Program-made: the position numbers and the translations under genes
Source: CAWCJL01 sp963795775
Lineage (GTDB): Bacteria; Acidobacteriota; Terriglobia; Terriglobales; Acidobacteriaceae
Reading direction: 5' to 3'
NCBI GenBank assembly: GCA_963795775.1
Contig: CAWCJL010000005.1
Location: 248,001 to 312,000 of the forward strand
DNA length: 64,000 nt
Part shown: positions 32,729 to 40,653 of the stretch, piece after piece
Position numbering within the stretch: the first letter of the stretch is position 1
Layout: each line of letters starts with the position of its first letter
Notes under the pieces: generated by a model
What the model was told of the DNA's origin: nothing
Seen by the model: the letters and a program-made list of their open reading frames with translations, nothing else
The model's database searches: none

Positions 32729-34996
32729 TTGGCATGGTCTCGCGCCTTTAGCTGGTCGGTTTCATGGTTTGGGTCTCCTCTCCGGACGGCTGCCATTTGG
32801 AGTACGGTTGCGCTTCTGGCGATTATTTTCGTCTCTATCAGTTGCGGCCCCAATCCGGGTTCAAGCTTTCCCACTCCACTGTTTCCGCAGGTGCAACTGG
32901 ACGGGAAAAACTGTGTCCCGAAATTCGCAATAGAGCTGCCCGTATTCGGTCCGGCCGGCGCAATACCACGCGTGGATGCCGCGGCCCATAGGAACCTCAC
33001 TGTAACAATGAAGGAAGTCGATCAGCAGGTGCTTCCGAAGGGTTATGTTGCCTCATGTGGTGTCACACTGGGGCCGACACGTGTCTGGGCATTCGAAACC
33101 AACGACACCGATACAGGCGCGGTGCTTGGCGCTGCCCACTTTCCGGCGGTCACGATCGTGGCCCAGCGTGGCATTACTAACCGGGTGGAATACGTCAATC
33201 ATCTGCCAAGCTTCAATCCTTCGAATCCAACCGGCCCCGGACTCGTGCAGCGATTGCTTCCCGTCGACCAGACAATACACTGGGCTGATCCCTTGCAGAG
33301 CGGTTGCGCCATGAAGCCGCCGACCGCAGATCCTGCCGCGCCATGTAGGCAGCAATACCTGGGCCCGGTCCCCGCAACCGTACACCTGCATGGCGCTGAA
33401 ATCGCCTCTGCCTATGATGGCGACCCTGAATCGTGGTTTACGCCGAACGGATTGAAAGGTGCTGATTACCACAGCCTCGGTAACCCGGCACCTGGCCATG
33501 CAATCTATGACTATTCAAACTCTCAGGAGGCTGGAACCTTATGGTTCCACGATCACGCGCTGGGCAGTACCCGCCTGAATGTATATGCCGGCTTGGCAGG
33601 TTTCTACTTTCTGAGAGACCCAAATCATGAACCGCAGGGATATCCGAGTGGCGCACAGGAAATAGAGATGGCAGTGCAGGACCGGATGTTCGACAAGAAC
33701 AGTCAGGCACTCTTACTGAATCAGCAGGTTTCCATCAATCATCCATTCTGGGCCCCCGGGTTTGAAGGGGACGTGGCAACCGTCAATGGAGCGGCTTTTC
33801 CCTACCTGAATGTTGAGCCCCGGCGTTACCGCTTTCATATCCTGAACGGGAGCCTCAACCGGGGATATCAGTTTTTCTTTGGTGGCGCACCGGTTTACGT
33901 CATCGGCGCCGATGACAATCACTTTGATACACCTGTACCTATCGGCGACGACCTTTCTGCCCCAACCGACGGCATACCTGTCTCGCCGGGCGAACGGGTG
34001 GACATCATCGTCGATTTCACCAATTTTGCCGGCAAGAATGTTGAACTGACGAATGCCCGGGCGGGTCAATATGTTCAACTGCCGGACATCATGATGTTCC
34101 GGGTGGCCTCGGCTACGAAGTCACCTGACGGGAGCTGTGACCCCACAAATCCTGTCCCATCCTCCGGCATTTGCGCCAGAAAAGACCCGCTGGTCCGCCT
34201 GACAGATGGGAAAGGCAATGTGGCGCCCGGAGTCAAAATCGATAAAGTCAGGCAGCTGGTCCTTTACGACTACGTTGAGCCGGTCCCGCCCGGTACCCCC
34301 AATCCCTCCAAAGATCCTCAGGATGTCATTGAGTATGTCAACGGCACCAAGTGGGATGGCCGGGAATCGCCCGGCATTGCCTATGATTTTCCGAGCGATG
34401 GTATCAGCGAACTGCCGCGCGTGGGGTCAATCGAAGAGTGGGATATCGTTTATCTCTCGACGAGGCATATGGCCAGTCATCCAGTCCACATTCATCTCTC
34501 GCAATTCCAGGTTCTCAATCGCCAGAACATGACAATTAGTGACTCTAATAGCACTAATGATCCCACGAAGTATTATCTGGCAGCCTGGCTGGACGCATAC
34601 GGCACGAATCGCAACGTGCCTCTGTCAACGGGATGCAAGGCTGGCGCTTATTGCGCCAACTATGGCCCCCCATTGGACTACTTAAAGCCCAACTCAGACG
34701 GCGCTCTTGGCGGTAATCCTGCATTCTCGCCTTTCATTCCGGCATCCAACAATCCAATTGAGCCGCCAAGACCGACTGAATCGGGATGGAAGGACACCGC
34801 GGATGCGTTTGCAAATCAGGTCCTTCGAATCCTGGTGCGCTGGACGCCATCGGATGTTCCCATAACTCCCAATACATCCACCGCAGGAAAGAACTTTTAC
34901 CAGTTTGATCCAACAGAGGGATATTATGTCTGGCATTGCCACGTTCTCACCCATGAGGACAACGAGATGATGCGCCCGTATCGGGTAATCCCGTAA
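32729..34996 (+). CDS. Multicopper oxidase lipoprotein, CotA/bilirubin-oxidase-like
   Basis: 755 residues. A hydrophobic segment leads to a lipobox cysteine (ALLAIIFVSISC, Cys39), so it is probably lipid-anchored. All four copper motifs are present: HLHGAE (219-224), WFHDHALG (272-279), HPVHIHLSQFQ near 590, and HCHVLTHEDNEM (736-747) with the type 1 Cys, His and axial Met. The long inserts between domains and the HEDNEMM end fit the CotA-like group, which oxidises phenolics, pigments or metals. The start is TTG at 32729 with GGGAG nine bases upstream. GC content and codon use are lower than in the surrounding operons, and repeats sit on both sides, which suggests an acquired block. Confidence 0.9.
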   Translation: MAWSRAFSWSVSWFGSPLRTAAIWSTVALLAIIFVSISCGPNPGSSFPTPLFPQVQLDGKNCVPKFAIELPVFGPAGAIPRVDAAAHRNLTVTMKEVDQQVLPKGYVASCGVTLGPTRVWAFETNDTDTGAVLGAAHFPAVTIVAQRGITNRVEYVNHLPSFNPSNPTGPGLVQRLLPVDQTIHWADPLQSGCAMKPPTADPAAPCRQQYLGPVPATVHLHGAEIASAYDGDPESWFTPNGLKGADYHSLGNPAPGHAIYDYSNSQEAGTLWFHDHALGSTRLNVYAGLAGFYFLRDPNHEPQGYPSGAQEIEMAVQDRMFDKNSQALLLNQQVSINHPFWAPGFEGDVATVNGAAFPYLNVEPRRYRFHILNGSLNRGYQFFFGGAPVYVIGADDNHFDTPVPIGDDLSAPTDGIPVSPGERVDIIVDFTNFAGKNVELTNARAGQYVQLPDIMMFRVASATKSPDGSCDPTNPVPSSGICARKDPLVRLTDGKGNVAPGVKIDKVRQLVLYDYVEPVPPGTPNPSKDPQDVIEYVNGTKWDGRESPGIAYDFPSDGISELPRVGSIEEWDIVYLSTRHMASHPVHIHLSQFQVLNRQNMTISDSNSTNDPTKYYLAAWLDAYGTNRNVPLSTGCKAGAYCANYGPPLDYLKPNSDGALGGNPAFSPFIPASNNPIEPPRPTESGWKDTADAFANQVLRILVRWTPSDVPITPNTSTAGKNFYQFDPTEGYYVWHCHVLTHEDNEMMRPYRVIP

Positions 34997-35119
34997 CCCC
35001 CGAACCGAAGGCCTTGCACTTGGAACTATCACCGAGGTCGGAAATGAAGGAATACTAGGATCGCCGACGGCAATCCTGGTAAACGCACTTCATTCAAATA
35101 ACGTATCTGGATCGATGCC

Positions 35120-35363
35120 AAATCGCCAAAAGCACTCATGACCCAGTGATGAGCACTGAGATGTTCCATGTCGGAACTGGTGAACCTCCAGAGCGATCCG
35201 GAAATTTCAAATCTTGGCATGGCGAAAAGGGCTATGCCATCGCTTCCCCCATTCGGAAGAGGTGAGTGGAAGGACTCTCAGGCTGGCCGCCCCCGCTGGG
35301 CTCGTCGCGTCTTCGCGTGCCACCTCTTCGCTTCGCCTCATTGTTTTCACCGGGGAGTGGCGT
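35120..35363. repeat. ~245-base direct repeat, copy 2 (downstream of multicopper oxidase)
   Basis: Same orientation and near full-length similarity to 32218-32460, with small indels and scattered substitutions. The shared end module TGTTTTCAC...GTGGCGT is followed here by the AAGTCC element but by the two-hairpin repeat in copy 1. A related module also precedes the AAGTCC element at 2819-2847. The repeats are therefore modular. Confidence 0.8.
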
Positions 35364-35366
35364 GTT

Positions 35367-35556
35367 AATTCCCTCAACCTGTCACAATAGAAATAGAAGG
35401 GAAAACAAAGGCGCCTGTCCGCCTTCGAGGAGGCGAGTAAGTCCTTTGCTGTGAGGACTTTGCGTGTAACTCTTTTATTTGCAGGACTTTGCCCGGACAC
35501 CCCTGGCCTAAGTCTTTACTTAAGAGGACTTTAGCCTAAAAGTCCTAGGGGGTACC
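35367..35556. repeat. Structured AAGTCC/GGACTT intergenic element, copy 2
   Basis: Starts AATTCCCTCAACCTGTCACA and has the paired TTCCCT/AGGGAA ends of stem 1. An extra GCGCCTGTCCGCCTTC insertion replaces copy 1's less structured stretch. The six alternating AAGTCC/GGACTT blocks and the constant TTTGCGTGTAACTC are then kept. The final stem GGACTTT/AAAGTCC is intact. It lies 5 bases from the stop of the transporter gene on the minus strand and could end that transcript. Confidence 0.75.
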
Positions 35557-35561
35557 CCCCC

Positions 35562-36305
35562 TCACCCGCCCAGCGCCGGCAGTTTGTCCGACGCACCCAG
35601 AATAAAGATCAGCCCCACCGCAAAGCTGTACACCGCGCCCCCGATGGCCACCCAGCGAAACACCTGCGGCCGGTGGTGGCTGGCCCCGAAGAGGCCGCCG
35701 ATCGACGCCGTCATCGCCGCATTCATCAGCACCAGCCCCACGGCAAACGCGCCCAGGCCCAGGAAGCCGCGCGCCGTCCCGCCCAGGCTCGCCGCCAGCA
35801 GGAAGAGCATCAACTGGCTCGGCGTCTCCGCACCCAGCCCATGCAGCACGCCGATGCCGAAAACCGATTTGCCCGAATAGTTCCAGCGGAAGCGCTCCGG
35901 CCGCGGCGCCTCCGGCGAAAACAGGCGCCGCACTCTCCATCCCAGCCAGCGCACGCTGGAAATCAGCAGCGCAATACGGCTCTCCACGCCATGGTGCGCA
36001 TGCTTGCGAAACAGCGAACCGATCACCAGGAATCCGAGCACGACCAGCGTAACCCCGATCAACCGCTCCGCCCACGCATCCAGCCGCGCCGGCAGCGGCA
36101 GATGCAGCATGACGACCGCCGCTCCGAGCGCGACCACGGTCGCCGCATGCCCCACCGCATAGGTCACACCCAGGCGCATGCCCTCCTTCCAGGAGCGCTG
36201 CACCGCGGTGATGTCAGAGATGGCGGCCAGGTGATCGTAGTCGAAACCGTGCCGCAGACCCAGTACGGCGCACGAAACGAGAGCGAGACCGATCTTCCAA
36301 TGCAT
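35562..36305 (-). CDS. NiCoT/NicO-like nickel or cobalt transporter
   Basis: 247-residue membrane protein with about six transmembrane segments. The first helices carry the metal-recognition motif GLRHGFDYDHLAAISDIT, close to the HAxDADH signature of NiCoT permeases. A His-rich loop (FRKHAHHGVES) and a second conserved motif (GIGVLHGLGAETPSQLMLFLL) follow. Family knowledge predicts uptake or efflux of Ni(II) or Co(II). The protein is shorter than classical NixA/HoxN (about 330 residues). It is a single gene; the AAGTCC element lies right after its stop. Confidence 0.75.
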   Translation of the reverse strand: MHWKIGLALVSCAVLGLRHGFDYDHLAAISDITAVQRSWKEGMRLGVTYAVGHAATVVALGAAVVMLHLPLPARLDAWAERLIGVTLVVLGFLVIGSLFRKHAHHGVESRIALLISSVRWLGWRVRRLFSPEAPRPERFRWNYSGKSVFGIGVLHGLGAETPSQLMLFLLAASLGGTARGFLGLGAFAVGLVLMNAAMTASIGGLFGASHHRPQVFRWVAIGGAVYSFAVGLIFILGASDKLPALGG

Positions 36306-36408
36306 GGCGTTCAGGGTGGGATGCTCCCGCTGAGCCAGGAGAAAGGCTCCGGCGGCTCAGTCATTGTAGACCGGCGCACACGGACGCGCCTTGCTGCTGC
36401 GCGACGGC

Positions 36409-36930
36409 TCAGCGAACCACGCGCACAAGCTGCTCCACCGGCTCGCGCGGCCCCAGGATGGAAACATCCGGCAGCTCACCCCGGGCCATGGCCACCTCGT
36501 CGCACGCGTACAACCGCGGACAATTCTGGCAATCCTTGTAGATTTTGTCCGGGAGCGCGGCCCGGTCCTGCACGGGGGTGAATCCGTAACGCGTAAAGAA
36601 CTCCGGGATTCGTGTAAACAGGCAGACGCAGCCGATACCGTGCTCCTCGGCCTCTTGCAGCAAGGCAAAGAGCAGGCGGCCGCCCGCGCCCTGGCCCTTG
36701 GCCCCCGGCAGCACTACGATCGACCGGACCTCCGCGAGATGGGGGCCGTACAGGTGCAGCGCCCCGCAGCCCAGGAAGGAACCGTCCTCGGTCTCCGCTA
36801 CGGTGAAGTCGCGGACGTTCTCGCACACCTCGGCGAAGTTCCGCTCCAGCAGGGTGCCGTCCCGAGCGAGGCTGTTCACCAGGTCACAGATGTTGGTCGC
36901 ATCCTGCAGGCGTGCCTTACGCACCCGCAT
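36409..36930 (-). CDS. GNAT N-acetyltransferase, probable N-acetylglutamate synthase (short ArgA type)
   Basis: 173 residues with a single GNAT domain: MRVRKARLQDATNICDLVNS at the start, acetyl-CoA loop in VLPGAKGQGAGGRLLFALL (QGAGGR), and FTRIPEFFTRYGFTPVQD. A Cys-bearing stretch (KIYKDCQNCPRLYACDEVAM) matches the short ArgA-like enzymes of mycobacteria and others. The ATG at 36930 overlaps argH by 14 bases, so this is the last gene of the arginine operon. No argA, argJ or argE is seen in the window, which supports a role in making N-acetylglutamate. The assignment rests on context plus motif. Confidence 0.75.
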   Translation of the reverse strand: MRVRKARLQDATNICDLVNSLARDGTLLERNFAEVCENVRDFTVAETEDGSFLGCGALHLYGPHLAEVRSIVVLPGAKGQGAGGRLLFALLQEAEEHGIGCVCLFTRIPEFFTRYGFTPVQDRAALPDKIYKDCQNCPRLYACDEVAMARGELPDVSILGPREPVEQLVRVVR

Positions 36931-38329
36931 GGGCCACCTCCCGTACCGCAAATCTGTCCCGGGCCTCCGCCAGCGCCGACTGCACCCGCGCATACGCGGT
37001 ACCCCCGGCCACGTCGTGGCAGGCCACCGTCTCTTCCAGTGTGATGGCGGAAAAGAAATCGGCGTCAAACTCGGGCGCAAACTGCCGCAGTTCTTCAAGC
37101 GACAGGCCGTCGAGCTCGCACCCCTTTTCGAGCGCGAACCGCACCGCCTGCCCAACGATGTGGTGCGCCCTGCGGAACGGCACCCCCCGGTGCGCCAGAT
37201 ACGTAGCAGCCGCCATCGCATTTAGAAACCCCGAGCGGCAGGCCGCCTCCATGCGCGCAAAGCGAAACTGCAACGCTGCGGTAAAATCCGCAAGCAGAGG
37301 CAACATGGGCGCGGTCGCCTCGACCGCTTCGTACAGCGGATACTGCGTTTCCTGCAGGTCCTTGTTGTATGCCAGCGGAAGGCCTTTCAACTCAAGCGTG
37401 ACGGCCTGGGCGGCCCCATTCACACGGCCCACCCGCGCGCGCACCAACTCCGTCAGGTCCGGATTCTTCTTCTGCGGCATGGCGCTCGACCCGGTGGAGA
37501 AGGCCTCCGGTAGATCGACAAATCCGAACTCGGCTGTGGCAAACAAAGTGATCTCCTCGGCAAAGCGGCTGGCATGGAGCGCGAGGAGCGTAAGGACGTT
37601 GAGGAATTCGAGCACGAAGTCGCGATCGCTGGTCGCATCCATGCTGTTCGCCGTCGGAGCAGAGAAGCCGAGCTCCCGCGCAGCAATGTCGCGTTGGAGC
37701 CGCAGCGTGGCGCCCGCGACCGCGCCCGACCCGAGCGGGCACGCATCCAGCCGCGTCGCACAATCCCCGAGCCGCGACAGGTCTCGCGCCAGCATTTCCA
37801 CATAGGCCAGCAACCAATGCGCTACCAGCACCGGCTCCGCGCGCTGCAGGTGCGTGTACGCGGGCATCGCAGCCTTTCCAGCGGCGTGAGCCTGATCGAG
37901 CAGGGCAGTGATCCACTGCCGGAGCGACTGCGTGATGCCGGCGCACTGCTCACGCACGTACAGCCGGAGGTCGGTTGCGATCTGCTCGTTGCGGCTCCTG
38001 CCGGTGTGCAGCTTCTGACCGAGTTCGCCTACGCGCGCGATCAACTCGAGTTCGACAAAATGATGGATGTCTTCCGCGTCGGGATGGGCCTTCATGCGCC
38101 CGACGCCATCGGGCGTGCTCCAGAAATCAGCGAGAATATCGTCGAGCGCTGCACGCACGTTTTGCGCTTCGGCGCTACTGAGCAACGCCGCTTCGCCCAG
38201 CATGGCTGCGTGCGCCTTGCTGGCGGCTACTTCATGGGGTAGCAGCCGCCAGTCAAAGCTGAAGGACCTTTGCCACTGCTCGAAGCCGCTATGGAGCGGC
38301 TCGCGCATGCGGCCCGACCACATCTTCAC
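36917..38329 (-). CDS. argH: Argininosuccinate lyase
   Basis: 470 residues of the fumarase/aspartase superfamily: KMWSGRMREPLHSGFEQWQ, HTGRSRNEQIATDLRLYVRE (conserved HTGRSRNDQ region), TYLHRAEP-like AYTHLQRAEPVLVAHWLL, and the signature GSSAMPQKKNPD with the catalytic Ser loop. It splits argininosuccinate into arginine and fumarate. The start is GTG at 38329, directly after the argG TAA. AGAGG lies eight bases before it, inside argG, so this start is preferred over ATG 38323. It overlaps the following GNAT gene by 14 bases. Confidence 0.95.
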   Translation of the reverse strand: MKMWSGRMREPLHSGFEQWQRSFSFDWRLLPHEVAASKAHAAMLGEAALLSSAEAQNVRAALDDILADFWSTPDGVGRMKAHPDAEDIHHFVELELIARVGELGQKLHTGRSRNEQIATDLRLYVREQCAGITQSLRQWITALLDQAHAAGKAAMPAYTHLQRAEPVLVAHWLLAYVEMLARDLSRLGDCATRLDACPLGSGAVAGATLRLQRDIAARELGFSAPTANSMDATSDRDFVLEFLNVLTLLALHASRFAEEITLFATAEFGFVDLPEAFSTGSSAMPQKKNPDLTELVRARVGRVNGAAQAVTLELKGLPLAYNKDLQETQYPLYEAVEATAPMLPLLADFTAALQFRFARMEAACRSGFLNAMAAATYLAHRGVPFRRAHHIVGQAVRFALEKGCELDGLSLEELRQFAPEFDADFFSAITLEETVACHDVAGGTAYARVQSALAEARDRFAVREVAHAGA

Positions 38330-39541
38330 TTACACGACCTCTTTCTGCTTCTGCAGCAGACGCGCACGGGTGCGCGCCGGCAGGCCGAGAATCTGGATAA
38401 AGCCCCTGGCGTCCTTCTGGTCGTAGGTTTCGCCCATGGTGAAGGAGGACAGATCCGTCGAGTAAAGCGAGAACTCCGACTTGCGGCTCACCACGCTCAC
38501 ATTCCCCTTATACAAGGATAGCCTGACCGAGCCGGTTACGTTTCGCTGTGTCCTTTCCACGAAGGCATCCAGCGCCTCGCGCAGCGGCGTGAACCACAGG
38601 CCGTTGTAGACCAGCTCCGCATAGCGCAATGCAACGTGCTGCTTGTAATGGGCCAGGTCGCGATCGAGCGTGAGCGCTTCAAGTTCGCGGTGCGCCGCCA
38701 CAATCAACGTGCCGCCCGGAGTTTCGTAACAGCCACGGCTCTTGATACCAACGAAACGATTCTCCACCAGGTCAATGCGCCCGATCGCGTTGCGCGCGCC
38801 GATCTCGTTGAGCAGTTCCACAAGCTGCACCGGCGGAAGCTGCATGCCATCCACCGAGGATGGCACACCATTGGCAAAGCCGATCTCGACCTGCTCTGCG
38901 CGGTCCGGAGCCTCTTCGGGCGACCGCGTCATGGTCCACGTGCTGGCCAGCGGTGCGTTGCCGGCGTCTTCCAACTCGCCGCCCTCGTGGCTCACATGCC
39001 AGAGGTTGCGGTCGCGCGAGTGGATCTTCTCCCGGCTGGCCGCTACCGAGATGCCGTGCGCTTCGGCGTAGTCGAGACAGTCTTCCCGGCTTTTGAGCGT
39101 CCACTCCCGCCACGGTGCAATGATCTTCAACTCCGGGGCCAGTGCCTGGTAGGCGTGCTCGAACCGGACCTGGTCGTTGCCTTTGCCGGTGCATCCATGC
39201 GCGACGGCATCCGCGCCTTCCGCCAAAGCCACTTCGACCTGGTGCTTCGCAATCACGGGACGCGCGATGGAGGTGCCAAGCAGGTACTTGTCTTCATACA
39301 CCGCACCGGCCTTGAGCGTCGGGAAAACGTAGTCGCGCACAAACTCATCGCGCAGGTCGCGCACGATCGCCTTCTTCGCGCCCGTCTTGTACGCCTTCTC
39401 CACGACGGCGTCGAGGTCCTCTCCCTGCCCCACGTCTGCAATCATCGCGATCACGTCCAGGCCATAGTTCTCGTTGAGCCACGGAATGATGATGGACGTG
39501 TCGAGCCCGCCCGAATATGCAAGAACAACTTTGCCAGCCAT
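38330..39541 (-). CDS. argG: Argininosuccinate synthase
   Basis: 403 residues from ATG 39541, with AAAGGAG eight bases upstream; the longer frame into the argF end is not used. MAGKVVLAYSGGLDTSIIIP holds the ATP-binding SGGxDTS loop, and HGCTGKGNDQVRFEHAY and WREW follow. The enzyme condenses citrulline and aspartate using ATP. It lies 38 bases after argF and is the only gene in the operon with a clear gap and its own strong ribosome site, besides argB. Confidence 0.95.
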   Translation of the reverse strand: MAGKVVLAYSGGLDTSIIIPWLNENYGLDVIAMIADVGQGEDLDAVVEKAYKTGAKKAIVRDLRDEFVRDYVFPTLKAGAVYEDKYLLGTSIARPVIAKHQVEVALAEGADAVAHGCTGKGNDQVRFEHAYQALAPELKIIAPWREWTLKSREDCLDYAEAHGISVAASREKIHSRDRNLWHVSHEGGELEDAGNAPLASTWTMTRSPEEAPDRAEQVEIGFANGVPSSVDGMQLPPVQLVELLNEIGARNAIGRIDLVENRFVGIKSRGCYETPGGTLIVAAHRELEALTLDRDLAHYKQHVALRYAELVYNGLWFTPLREALDAFVERTQRNVTGSVRLSLYKGNVSVVSRKSEFSLYSTDLSSFTMGETYDQKDARGFIQILGLPARTRARLLQKQKEVV

Positions 39542-39579
39542 AAAAACTCCTTTGAAAAGCTGCGATCTGCGGATCGCGT

Positions 39580-40653
39580 TTAGGAACGTGCCGGGGCGGC
39601 CTGACGCCTGCGCGCTCCGGCAGAAAGGGGATATTTGCGGCGGGAAAACGCGCCTGCGCCGAGCAGCATCAGCAGTAAAGCCTTCTGCGCATGCATCCGG
39701 TTTTCCGCTTGATCGAAGACCACCGACTGCGGCCCGTCCAGCACCTGGTCCGTCACTTCCGCATTGCGGTGCGCCGGCAGGCAATGCATAAAGACGGCAT
39801 GTGCGGCAGCTTTCGCCATCAGCGCTTCGTTCACCTGGTAAAGCTTGAAGATGGGCGCGCGCTTGGTCGCCTCGTGCTCGAAGCCCATACTCGTGCATAC
39901 GTCGGTGTAGATCGCATCTGCGCCGTCTGCAGCTTCGTTGGGGTCTTCCGTTAGCCGCAACGCCCCGCCATTCATCTCGGCCAGCCGTTCAGCTTCAGCG
40001 ACGATCTCTGGCCTGGGTGCATACCGGTGCGGCGTCGCTACCGTGCAATGCGCTCCCAGCAAGCCAGCCGTGAGCATCAGCGAGTGGCAAACGTTGTTGC
40101 CGTCGCCTACATAGGTGAACCTCAGCCCGCGCACCGTGCCGAAGCGCTCTTCCAATGTCATGAAGTCGGCCAGCGCCTGGCAGGGATGTTCCAGGTCGCT
40201 GAGCGCATTCACCACGGGAACATGCGCGTGCTGCGCCATCTCCGTGATGGTGTCATGCGCATAGGTGCGCAGTACGAGTACATTGGCCCAGCGTTCCAGG
40301 TTGCGCCCCATGTCGGCCAGGGACTCGCGCTCACCCAGAGGCGATTGTGTCTGGTCCACGAAGATGGCTGAGCCCCCAAGCGTGTTGATTGCCGTTTCAA
40401 ACGTCAGGCGGGTGCGCAGCGATGCCTTCTCGAAGAACATGATCATCTGCTGTGCGTCGAGCGCGGCGCGATAGGCCTGGGGGCGGGCTTTCACCGCGTG
40501 GGCAAGCTGCAGCACAGCGGAAATCTCCTGCGCAGACAAGTCGGCCGTCGAGCAAAAGTCCCGGCCCGCGAGCGAACGCGCCGCGATTTCGATGCTGCTG
40601 CCGGCGGTAGCCCGGGCATTGTGTGCGCCGACAACATAGGCCTTAGTTGCCAA
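39580..40653 (-). CDS. argF: Ornithine carbamoyltransferase
   Basis: 357 residues. The start is TTG at 40653, preceded by AGGAGG at eight bases; this overlaps argD by 11 bases. Motifs: FEKASLRTRLTFETAI (SxRTR carbamoyl-phosphate site, here SLRTR), HPCQALADFMTLEE (HPCQ) and FMHCLPAHRNAEVTDQVLDG (HCLP). It is somewhat extended at both ends relative to the usual ~310 residues, with a basic tail (RRKYPLSAGARRRQAAP). It converts ornithine to citrulline. The extended N-terminus (TKAYVVGAHNARATAGSS) might be untranslated if a later start is used. Confidence 0.92.
   Translation of the reverse strand: MATKAYVVGAHNARATAGSSIEIAARSLAGRDFCSTADLSAQEISAVLQLAHAVKARPQAYRAALDAQQMIMFFEKASLRTRLTFETAINTLGGSAIFVDQTQSPLGERESLADMGRNLERWANVLVLRTYAHDTITEMAQHAHVPVVNALSDLEHPCQALADFMTLEERFGTVRGLRFTYVGDGNNVCHSLMLTAGLLGAHCTVATPHRYAPRPEIVAEAERLAEMNGGALRLTEDPNEAADGADAIYTDVCTSMGFEHEATKRAPIFKLYQVNEALMAKAAAHAVFMHCLPAHRNAEVTDQVLDGPQSVVFDQAENRMHAQKALLLMLLGAGAFSRRKYPLSAGARRRQAAPARS

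Larger units (their letters stand above)
34997..35561. other. Repeat-filled intergenic region after the multicopper oxidase
   Basis: 565 bases with no recognised gene: about 120 bases of unremarkable sequence, then the 245-base repeat copy 2 (35120-35363), followed almost directly by the AAGTCC/GGACTT element copy 2 (35367-35556). The latter abuts the stop of the nickel-transporter-like gene, so it lies between two converging genes. Confidence 0.6.
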
